Counted from the stretch's first letter, positions 27,139-36,624 are shown. The stretch: 64,000 bases of DNA from Sulfitobacter sp. BSw21498 (GCF_006064855.1 NZ_CP040754.1:62001-126000), one strand, 5' to 3'. The notes: generated by a model from the letters alone, not told the origin. Translations and numbers: made by a program.

Positions 27139-28212
27139 CTATTTCTTAAGCTGGTCAAAGGGCCAAACCATCAGGTAATCCCTGACATTGGCGTAGAGTT
27201 TTCCAAGCCCCAAGGGCTCGACCATCAGGAAGATGACAATCAGTGCGCCGTAGGCCGCGTTCGGAATGTGCGCTAGCGTTTCGATGCCTAAATCCAACCC
27301 CAAAAGATTAGCTCCCAATGAGAACAACTGGTTCACGACCCCGGGCATGAGCAGGATGAGTGCGGCTCCCAGATAGCTTCCAAGAATGCTGCCGAGCCCG
27401 CCCACAATCACCATCGCCAGAACCTGAATGGATACGTTCACGGCAAACTGTTCTGGGGCCGCAAGAAAGTAGAACGTCGACACTAGGATCGCGCCGCTGA
27501 CACCTGCGATAAATGACGATGCGGCAAACGCGACAAGTTTATAGTAAAAACTGTTCACACCCAGAATAGCTGCGGCAAAATCCTTTTCCCGCACGGCAAC
27601 CAAGGCCCGGCCCAATCCGGTGCGTCGCAGGTTGAGCATGAAGATCGTGACCAGAACGCACCAGCCGAATGCAACGTAATACAGACCTGCATCCGAAGTA
27701 ATGTCCTGCCCCAACAACGCAAAGGTGGGCGATTGCAAGGACGCGTGCGATCCCCCTGCGATCGTTGGCGAATGGGTCAGTACCCAGTCCATCACGAACT
27801 GCATCGCAAGGGTTGTGAGGGCCAGGTAAAGCCCCTTGGTCCGCAGCGCCGCAAAAGCAAACAGACTTCCGATTACCGAAGAGGCTAGACCGCCTATAAG
27901 CAAGGCAAACTCCCATGGAATTCCGAATTTCGCCGCGTGAACAGCCGAATAGGCACCAACGGCCATAACGGCCGCATATCCCAGATGCAGTTGTCCGGCC
28001 CAACCCGTTACAAGGTTCAGTCCCAATACGGCCGCCGTCCAGATCAGCCAAGGCAGAATGTAACTGTTCAGATAAAGCGAACTGACCAGATAGGGTGCTG
28101 CGAGCCCGAGCAGCAAGAAGAACACAACGGCGTTGCGATCAGCCGGAACCGGGAAGAGCTTGCTATCAGAAACGTAACTATTGTGGCGAACACCTGAGAG
28201 ACCGTAAAACAT
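27139..28212 (-). CDS. ABC transporter permease (LivM type)
   Basis: A 357-residue inner-membrane permease with many hydrophobic segments, the GLNLVTGWAGQLHLGYAAVMAVGAY motif typical of LivM, and REKDFAAAILGVN, the ATPase-contact EAA-like loop. It starts 3 bases after the LivH-type gene stop. Together with that permease it should form the transmembrane channel of the importer. Confidence 0.9.
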   Translation of the reverse strand: MFYGLSGVRHNSYVSDSKLFPVPADRNAVVFFLLLGLAAPYLVSSLYLNSYILPWLIWTAAVLGLNLVTGWAGQLHLGYAAVMAVGAYSAVHAAKFGIPWEFALLIGGLASSVIGSLFAFAALRTKGLYLALTTLAMQFVMDWVLTHSPTIAGGSHASLQSPTFALLGQDITSDAGLYYVAFGWCVLVTIFMLNLRRTGLGRALVAVREKDFAAAILGVNSFYYKLVAFAASSFIAGVSGAILVSTFYFLAAPEQFAVNVSIQVLAMVIVGGLGSILGSYLGAALILLMPGVVNQLFSLGANLLGLDLGIETLAHIPNAAYGALIVIFLMVEPLGLGKLYANVRDYLMVWPFDQLKK

Positions 28213-28215
28213 AAT

Positions 28216-29103
28216 CTAGACCCTTTCGATGTCATGACGGCCAAACAGGCCATGCGGGCGGATCATCACCGTCAGGATCAACACGGCAGCGACAATCAGA
28301 TCCCGGCTGCCACCTCCGACAATTTCATCTAGATAAAATGAACCGACACTTTCCAGAATGCCCAGAATGATACCGGCGACAATCGCGCCGATGATACTGT
28401 CCAGCCCGCCCAAAACGGCCACTGTCAGCCCCTTGAGCAGCAGGATCGACAACGACTGATCGACGCCCTGGATTTCGCCCCAAATCACACCGGTTGCCAC
28501 CGCCACGATCGACGCCAGTCCCCAGGACAGGCCAACACCCCGTTCAACCGAAATACCCACAGACCAGGATGCCATATAATCGTCAGAAATGGCCCGCAAA
28601 CGAATACCAAGCCGACTGCGGAAGAACAGAAAAAAGGCAACAAACAGGGCGAGCGCAACACTGGCACCGACAATGTGGATACGGCTAAGAAGCACGTCCC
28701 CCACAAAGAGCGGTTCATAGCTGACCCCCAAATCAACCGAACGCGAAGACCCGCCCCAAATCGCCAGGGTGGTGCCGCGCAGAAAGATGTCGATCCCCAT
28801 TGTCATCATCAGGATCATAATGACCGGGCGCCCCGCCAATCGGCGCAGCGCAACTTTTTCGATGCCGATGCCCACAAAGAACATGATCACCACCGCCAAA
28901 GGAATGGCCACCCAAAGCGGCAACCCCATATTATGCGAGAATGCCAGCACCACATAGGCACCCAACATGGTTAGGGCCCCCTGAGCCAAGTTTGGCACCG
29001 ACGACGATTTGTAAATCAGGACAAGCCCAATTGCAAAAAGCGAGTAAAGCAGGCCTGTCAGCGCGCCATTCACTGTCAGCTCTGCCAGAAAAACTAAATC
29101 CAT
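28216..29103 (-). CDS. ABC transporter permease (LivH type)
   Basis: A 295-residue membrane protein with LivH features: an N-terminal NGALTGLLYSLFAIGLVLIYKSS segment, RLRAISDDYMASWSVGI (coupling loop) and GLTVAVLGGLDSIIGAIVAGI. It is one base from the ligase gene and 3 bases from the LivM-type gene, so the transporter and ligase are tightly co-transcribed. Confidence 0.9.
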   Translation of the reverse strand: MDLVFLAELTVNGALTGLLYSLFAIGLVLIYKSSSVPNLAQGALTMLGAYVVLAFSHNMGLPLWVAIPLAVVIMFFVGIGIEKVALRRLAGRPVIMILMMTMGIDIFLRGTTLAIWGGSSRSVDLGVSYEPLFVGDVLLSRIHIVGASVALALFVAFFLFFRSRLGIRLRAISDDYMASWSVGISVERGVGLSWGLASIVAVATGVIWGEIQGVDQSLSILLLKGLTVAVLGGLDSIIGAIVAGIILGILESVGSFYLDEIVGGGSRDLIVAAVLILTVMIRPHGLFGRHDIERV

Positions 29104-29104
29104 C

Positions 29105-31039
29105 TTATATCTCCCTGATCAACAGGGTGCGTTCGACAGTCCCCGTTTCGCCTGTTTCGTACGTTACGACCGCTTTGACGTGAATATCGGCTGCACCGTT
29201 ATAAAGCGCCTCGATCACCTGACCGTAGCGTTCTTCTACAACTTTGCGCCGCAGTTTACGGGTTCGTGTAATCTCGCCGTCATCCGGATCAAATTCTTTG
29301 TGCAATGAAACATAGCGATGCAATTGCAGGCCTTCGGTCACCGCCTTGTTCACCCGAACAAATGCCTCTTTCACCAATTCAGCCACCTCAGGTCTTTGGG
29401 AAAGATCCGCATAGGATACGTAGGGCACACCGTTGACTTCGGCCCAATGCCCGACCGCCTCGGCATCGATACAGATCATTGCCGTCAATTCGTCCCGTCC
29501 CGCGCCAACCACAGCGGCATCTTTGATGTAGGGGCTGAACTTGAGACGGTTTTCGATATAGTTGGGAACATATCGTTCGCCGCTTTGGGTAAAGACTACC
29601 TCGGATACGCGCCCCAGAACAACGAGATGGCCGTCGTCTTCCAGATAACCGGCGTCGCCGCTGTGCAACCATCCATCCTGCAATGCCTCGGCCGAGGCCG
29701 CCTCATTTTTGAAGTACCCTTTGAACACGCTGTCCGCCTTCATGAGGATTTCGCCATCGTCGGCAATCTTCACTTCGACGCCCGGCAAGGGCTTGCCGAC
29801 GGTATGCAACTTCACCTCGCCAGGGGCCTGGATAGCGTTGAACGCGCTGTTTTCGGTCTGGCCGTAAAGCTGGCGCAATTTGATACCAAGGGCCCGGTAA
29901 AAAATGAAAGTATCTTCGCCGATAGCTTCACCACCGGTGAAGGCGCGTTTAAGGTGGATCAAGCCGAACTGGTCCTTGATCGGGCCAAAAATAAGTTTCT
30001 CGCCGACCAGCCGACCCAGCCGCTCAAAGGGTCCGCCACTGAGACCGTTCAGCTTGCGCCGTTCGGCCTCGACAGCCCGATCCATAAAGAAATGATAGAG
30101 CCATTTCTTCAGAGGCGTTGAATTCTCCATGCCCACCTGAATGGCAGTCAACATGTGATCCCAACTGCGCGGTGCGGCGAGATACAGGCTGGGTGCAATC
30201 TCGCGCAGGTCACGCTGCACGGTTTCCTGACGCTCCGGCACGCTGACGGTAAAGCGGAACGCGATCGCCGACGCCACCGTCAGAGCAAAGTCACCAACCC
30301 ATGCCATTGGCAGATAGGCCAAAATTTCTTCGCCATATTCAAAAGCACCTCCGGCATGGGCATTGCGCGCACCCGACAACACATTCTTTTGGCTCAGCAC
30401 GATCCCCTTAGGCTTGCCCGTCGTACCCGAGGAATGCATGAACACCGCCGGATCTTCTGGCTTGGACTCCTCAATCAGGTGCCGACGCAAATCCGGATCG
30501 GCAGACAGTCTCTTGGCACCCGCTTCCACCAGGCTTTCCCACGACTGCAGGCCAGGCGCATCATAGAGATTCAACCCGCGCGCCTCATCGTAAACGATAG
30601 ATGCCACCGACGTTCCAGCGTCGCGCAGCTCAAGGATCTTGTCGACCTGTTCTTGATCTTCGACCAAAGCGGCTACAACGTGGGCTTCCCCAAAGAAATG
30701 CTTCAACTCGTCAAGCGTCGCGCCGGGATAGGCCGGCATGGCATAGGCGCGCAGCATCGACATCGCGGTCATTCCAGCATAAAGCCTCACGCGATTGTCA
30801 CCCAGAATAATGACCGCGTCACCGGGCTTCACGCCCAGAGCCATGAAGCCGGCGGCGCAGCGCAGCACCTCCTCAGCATAGGCAGACCAGGTCACTTCCC
30901 GCCAGATACCACGGTCTTTCTCGCGCATCGCAATATCATTGCCATACTCTCTTGCATTGCGCATCAGAAGGCGCGCAATAGTATCGTCCCCGGCGTTTGG
31001 CACGGCCTTTAGAACGGTGGATGAAGGATTATTCGGCAT
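29105..31039 (-). CDS. AMP-forming acyl-CoA ligase within the transporter operon
   Basis: A 644-residue long-chain-type acyl-CoA synthetase. ATG 31039 is chosen because GGAGG lies 5 bases upstream; this overlaps the LivG-type gene by 11 bases. Motifs include HSSGTTGKPKGIVLS (P-loop) and GDAGYLEDDGHLVVLGR (adenylation), with a C-terminal domain ending near GEITRTRKLRR. Ligases of this group commonly sit inside branched-chain-type ABC operons and probably trap the imported acid as its CoA ester. An unusual HFFMDRAVEAERRKLNGLSG insertion also occurs in long-chain ligases. Confidence 0.88.
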   Translation of the reverse strand: MPNNPSSTVLKAVPNAGDDTIARLLMRNAREYGNDIAMREKDRGIWREVTWSAYAEEVLRCAAGFMALGVKPGDAVIILGDNRVRLYAGMTAMSMLRAYAMPAYPGATLDELKHFFGEAHVVAALVEDQEQVDKILELRDAGTSVASIVYDEARGLNLYDAPGLQSWESLVEAGAKRLSADPDLRRHLIEESKPEDPAVFMHSSGTTGKPKGIVLSQKNVLSGARNAHAGGAFEYGEEILAYLPMAWVGDFALTVASAIAFRFTVSVPERQETVQRDLREIAPSLYLAAPRSWDHMLTAIQVGMENSTPLKKWLYHFFMDRAVEAERRKLNGLSGGPFERLGRLVGEKLIFGPIKDQFGLIHLKRAFTGGEAIGEDTFIFYRALGIKLRQLYGQTENSAFNAIQAPGEVKLHTVGKPLPGVEVKIADDGEILMKADSVFKGYFKNEAASAEALQDGWLHSGDAGYLEDDGHLVVLGRVSEVVFTQSGERYVPNYIENRLKFSPYIKDAAVVGAGRDELTAMICIDAEAVGHWAEVNGVPYVSYADLSQRPEVAELVKEAFVRVNKAVTEGLQLHRYVSLHKEFDPDDGEITRTRKLRRKVVEERYGQVIEALYNGAADIHVKAVVTYETGETGTVERTLLIREI

Positions 31040-31832
31040 GTGCGCCTCCGATATAGGCCTCGATAACGCGCGGATTTTTAATGACTTCTCTTGGGATGCC
31101 GCTGGCAATCATTTCGCCATAATTCAGCGCCAACATTCGGTCACAGATCCCGATGATAACGTCCATATGATGCTCGATCAGCAGGACACTGACGCCGCGC
31201 TCGGCGCGGGCATCCAGAATGAACCGCGCCATGTACTCTTTTTCTTCTTGGTTCATCCCGGCCATCGGTTCATCCAGTATCAGAAGATGCGGTTCGGCCA
31301 CCAAAGCACGGGCCAACTCCACACGTTTCTTCAACCCGATCGGGATTCCGTCGACCATCTCGTGCCGGATGCTTTCCAGTTGAAGAAAGTCGATTACCTC
31401 TTCCACGACTTCTCGGTTGGCAATTTCCTGGGGCCGCGCCAACCACCAGTATAGCGCCGTGCGGATCACGCCAGGGTTCATATGGATGTGACGCCCCAAT
31501 AAAATATTGTCGAGCACGCTCATTCCGTTGAACAACGCAAGGTTCTGGAATGTCCGCGCAACTCCCATGCCCGCAACCTTGTGCGGCGCGGTTCCAGTAA
31601 TATCCCTACCGCCCAACAGGATCTTCCCCTTTTGTGGCGGGTAAAAGCCGGTGATCGCGTTGGTCAGCGTCGTTTTTCCACTGCCGTTGGGACCGACAAG
31701 ACCGAAGATTTCGCCTTTCTCAAGTCTCAGATCCACGCCCGATACCGCGACAAGCCCGCCAAACCGCCGCTCTATGCCGATGCATTCCAAAACCGGCACC
31801 TGGCCGCTGCCTGATGTTACAGGTCCATTCAT
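31029..31832 (-). CDS. ABC transporter ATP-binding protein (LivG type)
   Basis: A 267-residue ATPase with Walker A GPNGSGKTT, Walker B LLILDEPMAGMNQEE and the LivG-typical GVARTFQNLALF segment. The signature region reads GLKKRVELARAL, lacking the usual LSGGQ glycines (LivG relatives often have LSYGxQRRLEIARAL), so this half-site may be degenerate. GGGAGG lies 9 bases before ATG 31832. It is the second gene of the operon after the SDR. Confidence 0.9.
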   Translation of the reverse strand: MNGPVTSGSGQVPVLECIGIERRFGGLVAVSGVDLRLEKGEIFGLVGPNGSGKTTLTNAITGFYPPQKGKILLGGRDITGTAPHKVAGMGVARTFQNLALFNGMSVLDNILLGRHIHMNPGVIRTALYWWLARPQEIANREVVEEVIDFLQLESIRHEMVDGIPIGLKKRVELARALVAEPHLLILDEPMAGMNQEEKEYMARFILDARAERGVSVLLIEHHMDVIIGICDRMLALNYGEMIASGIPREVIKNPRVIEAYIGGAHAE

Positions 31833-31883
31833 CCGTGCGCGCCTCCCAGCAAATCAAAACTCACCATCCCGCCGTTCTCTCTC

Positions 31884-32747
31884 TCAGTCTATCTTGAAGT
31901 AATCAGGACGTCCCGTCGGCCAGGGATCACCCCACATCTGCTGACCGCCATCTATGTTTAGAACCTCTCCGGTTATAAATTTGCCCGACAGTGCCGCCAT
32001 ATAAACAACTCCTTCGGCAACATCCCATTCGTCGCCCGCCCGGCGCATGGGGTTGGATTCCTTGAACGTCGCGGCACCCTCGGCTGGATAATTTCCAAAC
32101 CCGGTACTTTCGCAGCATCCAGGTGCGACACAGTTCACACGTACACCGTAAGGTGCCCATTCAACTGCGACAGATTTGGACAGGAATATCACCCCGGCGC
32201 GTGCCGCGGCGGTATGGGCGATACCGGGCATTCCGCGCCAGACATCTGCGACGATGCTGACAATATTGCCCTGGGTTCCGGTCTCGACCCAATTTTTCGC
32301 TACCGCCTGCATCATCCACCAGGTACCATTCAGATTGGTGTCGATCACCGCGTTCCAACCTTTTATGGAAAAGTCCAAGGCCGGCTGCGGAAACTGTCCG
32401 CCTGCATTGTTGACCAGAACATGCAGCCCACCGAAACGTTCATGAACAGCGTCCACAAAGGCGGCAACCTGTTCAGGGTCGCGTATCGTCATTTCGCGCG
32501 CCATCACTTCGCCGCCAAACGAACGCAGGAATTCCGCCGCGCTTTCCAGTTTTTCAGGGTTGCGCCCACAGATCGCCAGCCGTGCGCCCAGGCGGGCGAA
32601 CAATGCCGCGATAGCCAGGCCAAGCCCGCCACCCGCACCAGTCACGACAACAGTCTGGTCCTGGAAAAGACCCAGCGCATAGACGGTATTTCGGTCCCGT
32701 AGTTCGGTTCGTGTGAACCCAAAAACCGGCTCTTGCGAGTCAGTCAT
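31884..32747 (-). CDS. Short-chain dehydrogenase, dienoyl-CoA-reductase-like
   Basis: A 287-residue SDR with TGAGGGLG and NNAGG nucleotide-binding motifs. The canonical YxxxK site is replaced: the region reads HTAAARAGV, as in 2,4-dienoyl-CoA reductases and peroxisomal enoyl-CoA reductases, which lack the tyrosine. It may reduce a double bond of an unsaturated acyl-CoA with NADPH. It shares this feature with the SDR at 42094-42945. A G-rich ribosome site precedes the ATG. It heads the long transporter-ETF operon, with operator 3 upstream. Confidence 0.8.
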   Translation of the reverse strand: MTDSQEPVFGFTRTELRDRNTVYALGLFQDQTVVVTGAGGGLGLAIAALFARLGARLAICGRNPEKLESAAEFLRSFGGEVMAREMTIRDPEQVAAFVDAVHERFGGLHVLVNNAGGQFPQPALDFSIKGWNAVIDTNLNGTWWMMQAVAKNWVETGTQGNIVSIVADVWRGMPGIAHTAAARAGVIFLSKSVAVEWAPYGVRVNCVAPGCCESTGFGNYPAEGAATFKESNPMRRAGDEWDVAEGVVYMAALSGKFITGEVLNIDGGQQMWGDPWPTGRPDYFKID

Positions 32748-32759
32748 CTTTCCCCCCCT

Positions 32760-32777
32760 GCTAGCAATTTCGCTAGC
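32760..32777. repeat. GCTAGC-N6-GCTAGC paired repeat
   Basis: Two copies of the self-complementary hexamer GCTAGC separated by AATTTC, lying between the SDR start codon (32747) and operator 3. It falls in the presumed 5' leader and could be a second regulatory site or a short hairpin. No other copy was noticed at the other operator promoters. Confidence 0.4.
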
Positions 32778-32788
32778 GTTTCAAAAAA

Positions 32789-32804
32789 CCTAACATGCGT
32801 TAGA
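32789..32804 (-). promoter_or_regulatory. Operator palindrome 3 (one mismatch)
   Basis: CCTAACA-TG-CGTTAGA on +, an imperfect copy of the shared palindrome. On the - strand it lies between a possible -35 TTGCCA (plus 32810-32815) and -10 TAGGTT (plus 32787-32792), spacer 17, directing transcription into the SDR, ABC importer, ligase, crotonases and ETF. The mismatched half-sites may give weaker repression than at the perfect copies. Confidence 0.68.
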
Positions 32805-32846
32805 TTTTTTGGCAAGATTTATGTGATCTCTCAAATTAGGTGTATT

Positions 32847-33314
32847 TTACTGAGTTGCGTTTAGCTGACGCAGCATGCGAAGCGGCTCGTAGACAATACA
32901 TTCGCTGCCATCCGCCTTGAGCACCCGGTTTCGGCTGCGCACCAGACCACGTCCCGGCCTAGATGTTAGACGGGCCTCGATAATTTCGACTTCAACGTGG
33001 ATTGTATCACCGACAAAAGTAGGCCCCTTCACACTGAAATCAGCATGAAGAAACGCCAGACCCGTGCCCTCCATCGTGTGCGTCAACAGCCCCTCGGCCA
33101 TTGCGTAAACCATCACCCCAGGCACCACCCGCCCATGCGCCGCAGCGCCGTCGCGGGCATGCTCAGTATCGGTGAACAATGATTCCGTCATCCACATCAG
33201 GTTACAGAACCCAACAAGGTCAGCCTCGGTCACTGTCCGGCTGCGGGTTTCGAAGCGGGCACCAATCTCGACTTCATCGAAATAGAAGCCGGTGGTGCGC
33301 AATACATCTTTCAT
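32847..33314 (-). CDS. MaoC-like hot-dog protein, divergent
   Basis: A 155-residue MaoC-family protein with AAAHGRVVPGVMVYAMAEGL and FSVKGPTFVGDTIHVEVEI. The usual catalytic stretch (GDxNPxHxD) reads NLMWMTESLFTD here, so the Asp-His pair of enoyl-CoA hydratases is missing. It might be a thioesterase, a non-catalytic subunit or act on another substrate. It is the last gene of the - strand operon that begins with the thiolase at 37809. Confidence 0.75.
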   Translation of the reverse strand: MKDVLRTTGFYFDEVEIGARFETRSRTVTEADLVGFCNLMWMTESLFTDTEHARDGAAAHGRVVPGVMVYAMAEGLLTHTMEGTGLAFLHADFSVKGPTFVGDTIHVEVEIIEARLTSRPGRGLVRSRNRVLKADGSECIVYEPLRMLRQLNATQ

Positions 33315-33325
33315 AGTGGCCCCTT

Positions 33326-34492
33326 TCAGTAGGATTTTGGCAGCCCAAGCGCCTTTTCGGCAATGAACGACATCAGCATATGCGGCGTCACCGGTACGAT
33401 GTGGAACAACAACGCCTCGCGGACCAGCCGCTCAACATGATATTCCTTGGCGTATCCAAAACCGCCAAACGTCATCTGGGCCGTCTGCGTCGCCTCCACT
33501 GCGGCTTCCGCTGCCAGCAGCTTTGCAGCATTCGCCTCGACACCACATGGCTCGCCCGCATCATACAGAGCCGCGGCATGCATCACCATCAGATTGGCGG
33601 ATTCGACCCTGGCCCAGGCTTTGGCAAGCGGATGCTGGATGCCCTGATTCTGCCCGATCGGACGGCCGAAGACATGTCGCTCCTTTGCATATTCCGACGC
33701 CCGTTTGATCGCGTTTCGCGCAATGCCGACGCATTCCGCCGCCACCAGTATGCGTTCGGGATTCAGACCGTGTAGGGTCTGGCGGAACCCTTGGCCTTCT
33801 TCGCCGATCATATCCTCGGCTGGAACAGGCAGCCCGTCGATGAACACCTCATTGGAATCTACCGCTTTGCGGCCCATTTTTTCGATCTCGCGCACGTCCA
33901 CAAAGGTCCGGTCCAGCGTCGTGTAAAACAGGGTCAACCCCTCGGTGGGCTTTGTAACCTCTTCCAGCGGCGTGGTGCGGGCCAACAACAGCATCTTGTG
34001 AGCCACCTGCGCGGTTGAAATCCAGACCTTCTGGCCATGCACCACATACCGGTCGCCCTGTCGGATTGCCCGTGTCTTGAGCTTTGTTGTATCCAGCCCC
34101 GTCGTCGGTTCGGTTACCGCAAAACAGGCCTTTTCGCGCCCCTCCAGAAGCGGCACCAGCATCCGCTGTTTTTGCTCCGGGGTGCCGAATTTTACCACTG
34201 GATTGAGCCCGAAAATGTTCATGTGGATGGCCGACGCACCGCTGGCACCACCGCCCGATTCCGCGATGGCCTGCATCATGATTGCCGCCTCGGTTATGCC
34301 CAGTCCGGCACCGCCGACCTCTTCCGGCAATGCGATACCCAGCCAGCCGCCATCCGCCAAAGCCTTGTGTAAGTCGTGGGGGAAGCCCCCATTGCGGTCT
34401 TTTTCCAGCCAGTATTCATCATCAAAATCGGCACAGATACGCAAAACGGTGTCGCGGATTTCCTGCTGCGCCTCAGTATACCGATAAGTCAT
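33326..34492 (-). CDS. Acyl-CoA dehydrogenase
   Basis: A 388-residue acyl-CoA dehydrogenase with AVTEPTTGLDTTKLKTRAI, HGQKVWISTAQ, GLNPERILVAAEC (likely catalytic glutamate) and FGGFGYAKEYHVERLVREA. It is the closest relative in the window of the enzyme at 9084-10247; both end in a G(M/L)P(R/K)S(F/Y) tail. It overlaps the class III transferase gene by 4 bases. Electrons should go to the EtfAB encoded 10 kb away. Confidence 0.88.
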   Translation of the reverse strand: MTYRYTEAQQEIRDTVLRICADFDDEYWLEKDRNGGFPHDLHKALADGGWLGIALPEEVGGAGLGITEAAIMMQAIAESGGGASGASAIHMNIFGLNPVVKFGTPEQKQRMLVPLLEGREKACFAVTEPTTGLDTTKLKTRAIRQGDRYVVHGQKVWISTAQVAHKMLLLARTTPLEEVTKPTEGLTLFYTTLDRTFVDVREIEKMGRKAVDSNEVFIDGLPVPAEDMIGEEGQGFRQTLHGLNPERILVAAECVGIARNAIKRASEYAKERHVFGRPIGQNQGIQHPLAKAWARVESANLMVMHAAALYDAGEPCGVEANAAKLLAAEAAVEATQTAQMTFGGFGYAKEYHVERLVREALLFHIVPVTPHMLMSFIAEKALGLPKSY

Positions 34493-35712
34493 GCTTTTTC
34501 CTCGGATTCTTGCGGCATGCCCACCACCCCTGACGAGGCCAGCGCCGCGATTTCTTGTTCGTTCAAACCCAGATCGCGTAACACTGCGTGGCTGTCGGCG
34601 GCCTCGGCCCGGCCAAGCCAGCGTACGCTTCCCGGCGTGTCTGACAGGTGCGGCACCGCGCCGACCACCCGTGTCTGTTCTCCCGCTACATCCACGATGT
34701 CGCCGCGATGGGCGATCTGCGGATGGTTCACGATATCCTCGACGCTCAAAACCCTCGCAGCAACCGCGTCGTTTTTTGTAAACTCGGCCTGCACAGTGTC
34801 AAAATCACGCGCCCCAATGAACTTCTGAAGCGCGTCAAAAACCTCGGCCATATTGGCGCTGATCCCGGCCATTGTGGCAAAGCGCGGATTGTCGGCAAAT
34901 GCATCCCCGGCCGCCGTGCGCAACAGACGCCGAGCGGTTTCTGCCCCGCCTGCGGATACCGTGACCCAGACACCGTCGCTGGTGCGGAACATACCGCCGG
35001 GGGCAAAGTCCATCGGTTGGCGAAGACCGTTGCGCAGCGGCGACACGGCCGCGCCTGTCAGCGCAGGCACGTGATAGTCGATCAGCCGCAACAGCCCCTC
35101 GAACACCGCGAGGTCGATGACCTGCCCTTTTGCGGTTCCATTGCCACGCGCGTGCAGCGCCAGCATGACACCCAGTGCGCCCATCAGCCCGGTGGTTGAA
35201 TCCGCCGCCGGAAACCCTGGATGCATCGGCGGCCCGTTGGGGTATCCCGTCAGATGTGACAATCCGCTCATGGCTTCGGCTGCGCGACCAAAGGCCGGCG
35301 TCTTTTTCATCGGGCCTTCCTGCCCATAGCCCGAAATACGCAGGATGATCAAATCCGGGTTCCATCTGTGCAACACGTCGGGTCCGATATCAGCGCGTTC
35401 CAGCACGCCGGGCCGGAAATTCTCAACTAAAACATCACTGGCTTCGACCATGCGGCGCAGAATTGCGCGTCCTTCAGGGGTCTTCCAGTTAAGCGCCAAA
35501 ATGCGTTTGTTGCGCGCCAGTGTTTTCCACCACACACCTAGCCCGTCATCCTGCGCCTTGGGGCCGAGATCGCGCATCATGTCACCGCCGCGCGGGTTTT
35601 CGACCTTGATCACCTCGGCACCGAAATCGGCCAACAAAGTCGCCGCCAGCGGTCCGGCGATCACATGACCAAGTTCGATGATACTAATGTTTTTCAACGG
35701 TCCTTGTGACAC
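34489..35712 (-). CDS. Class III (CaiB/BaiF) family protein, atypical active site
   Basis: GTG 35712 (MSQGPLKNISIIELGHVIAGP) is preferred because AAGGAG lies 9 bases upstream; an ATG at 35733 is in frame but has no ribosome site and would place the AAGGAG inside the gene. The 407-residue protein belongs to the CaiB/BaiF family. Where transferases have the nucleophilic Asp, it reads PAFGRAAEAMSG, so the aspartate is absent. A large subgroup shares this AFGxxxEAMxG pattern; its chemistry is less certain, though CoA transfer is the usual annotation. Confidence 0.8.
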   Translation of the reverse strand: MSQGPLKNISIIELGHVIAGPLAATLLADFGAEVIKVENPRGGDMMRDLGPKAQDDGLGVWWKTLARNKRILALNWKTPEGRAILRRMVEASDVLVENFRPGVLERADIGPDVLHRWNPDLIILRISGYGQEGPMKKTPAFGRAAEAMSGLSHLTGYPNGPPMHPGFPAADSTTGLMGALGVMLALHARGNGTAKGQVIDLAVFEGLLRLIDYHVPALTGAAVSPLRNGLRQPMDFAPGGMFRTSDGVWVTVSAGGAETARRLLRTAAGDAFADNPRFATMAGISANMAEVFDALQKFIGARDFDTVQAEFTKNDAVAARVLSVEDIVNHPQIAHRGDIVDVAGEQTRVVGAVPHLSDTPGSVRWLGRAEAADSHAVLRDLGLNEQEIAALASSGVVGMPQESEEKA

Positions 35713-35750
35713 GCACACACTCTCCTTGGTCATTCAACAGCGGCGGCTAT

Positions 35751-36581
35751 TTAGATTACAAAACCCCCGCCGCAGATCACATATTGCCCGGAAATGAAGT
35801 TCGATTCCGGCGCACAAAACAGATAGACAGCCCCTGCGGCTTCCTCGGGTGTGCCGACACGGCCCAGTGGAATAGACGTTTCCATCTGGCTTAACAGATC
35901 GGGGCTGACACCGACGCGGATGTCCTTGCCTTCAACCTTGATCGTGCTGTCCCCCTTGGCGCTGCCTTCGGTCAGGCGCGTGCGGATCGGGCCAAAGGCC
36001 ACGGCATTGACGTTGACCTTGTATCGGCCCCACTCTTTTGCCATCGTTCTGGTCAGTCCGATGATGCCGGCCTTGGCAGCAGAATAGTTGATCTGCCCCG
36101 CGTTGCCGCCGGTTCCGGCGATGGACGAAATATTCACAACCTTGCGAAACACTTCCTGCCCCGCTTCAGCTTCGGCGCGGGCCTTGTCGCGGAACACTGG
36201 CGCGGCGGCTCTAAGGATCTGAAAGGGTGCTGTCAGATGAACATCTATGATGGCATGCCATTGCTCATCCGTCATTTTCTGGACTACGCTGTCCCAAGTA
36301 TAGCCCGCGTTGTTAACGATTATGTCCAGCCCGCCGAAGGCATTAACGCCGGTATCAACGAACCGTTGGGCAAAGCCATCTTCGGTCACCGACCCGGCGC
36401 AGACCGCGGCCTCACCGCCCATGTCACGGATCATTTCAGCGGTTTGCGCCGCCGGATCCGCATCCAGATCGTTGACCACGATCCGCGCACCTTCGGAGGC
36501 CAATTTCAAAGCGATCTCGCGGCCAATGCCGCGTCCAGATCCGGATACCAGCGCGACGCGCCCGTCAAGCCTAGCTGTCAT
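35751..36581 (-). CDS. Short-chain dehydrogenase, 3-hydroxyacyl-CoA dehydrogenase/FabG-like
   Basis: A 276-residue classical SDR. ATG 36581 has GGGGAGG 6 bases upstream. Motifs: SGSGRGIG, NNAG, and the Ser-Tyr-Lys triad in NISSIAG and INYSAAKAG. It likely oxidises a (3R)-hydroxyacyl-CoA to the 3-ketoacyl-CoA, feeding the SCP-x-type thiolase encoded just upstream in the same operon (43-base gap). Confidence 0.83.
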   Translation of the reverse strand: MTARLDGRVALVSGSGRGIGREIALKLASEGARIVVNDLDADPAAQTAEMIRDMGGEAAVCAGSVTEDGFAQRFVDTGVNAFGGLDIIVNNAGYTWDSVVQKMTDEQWHAIIDVHLTAPFQILRAAAPVFRDKARAEAEAGQEVFRKVVNISSIAGTGGNAGQINYSAAKAGIIGLTRTMAKEWGRYKVNVNAVAFGPIRTRLTEGSAKGDSTIKVEGKDIRVGVSPDLLSQMETSIPLGRVGTPEEAAGAVYLFCAPESNFISGQYVICGGGFVI

Positions 36582-36624
36582 GTCTATCCTCCCCAACCAC
36601 AGCGTCCGTGCAAATGCGCCGCCC

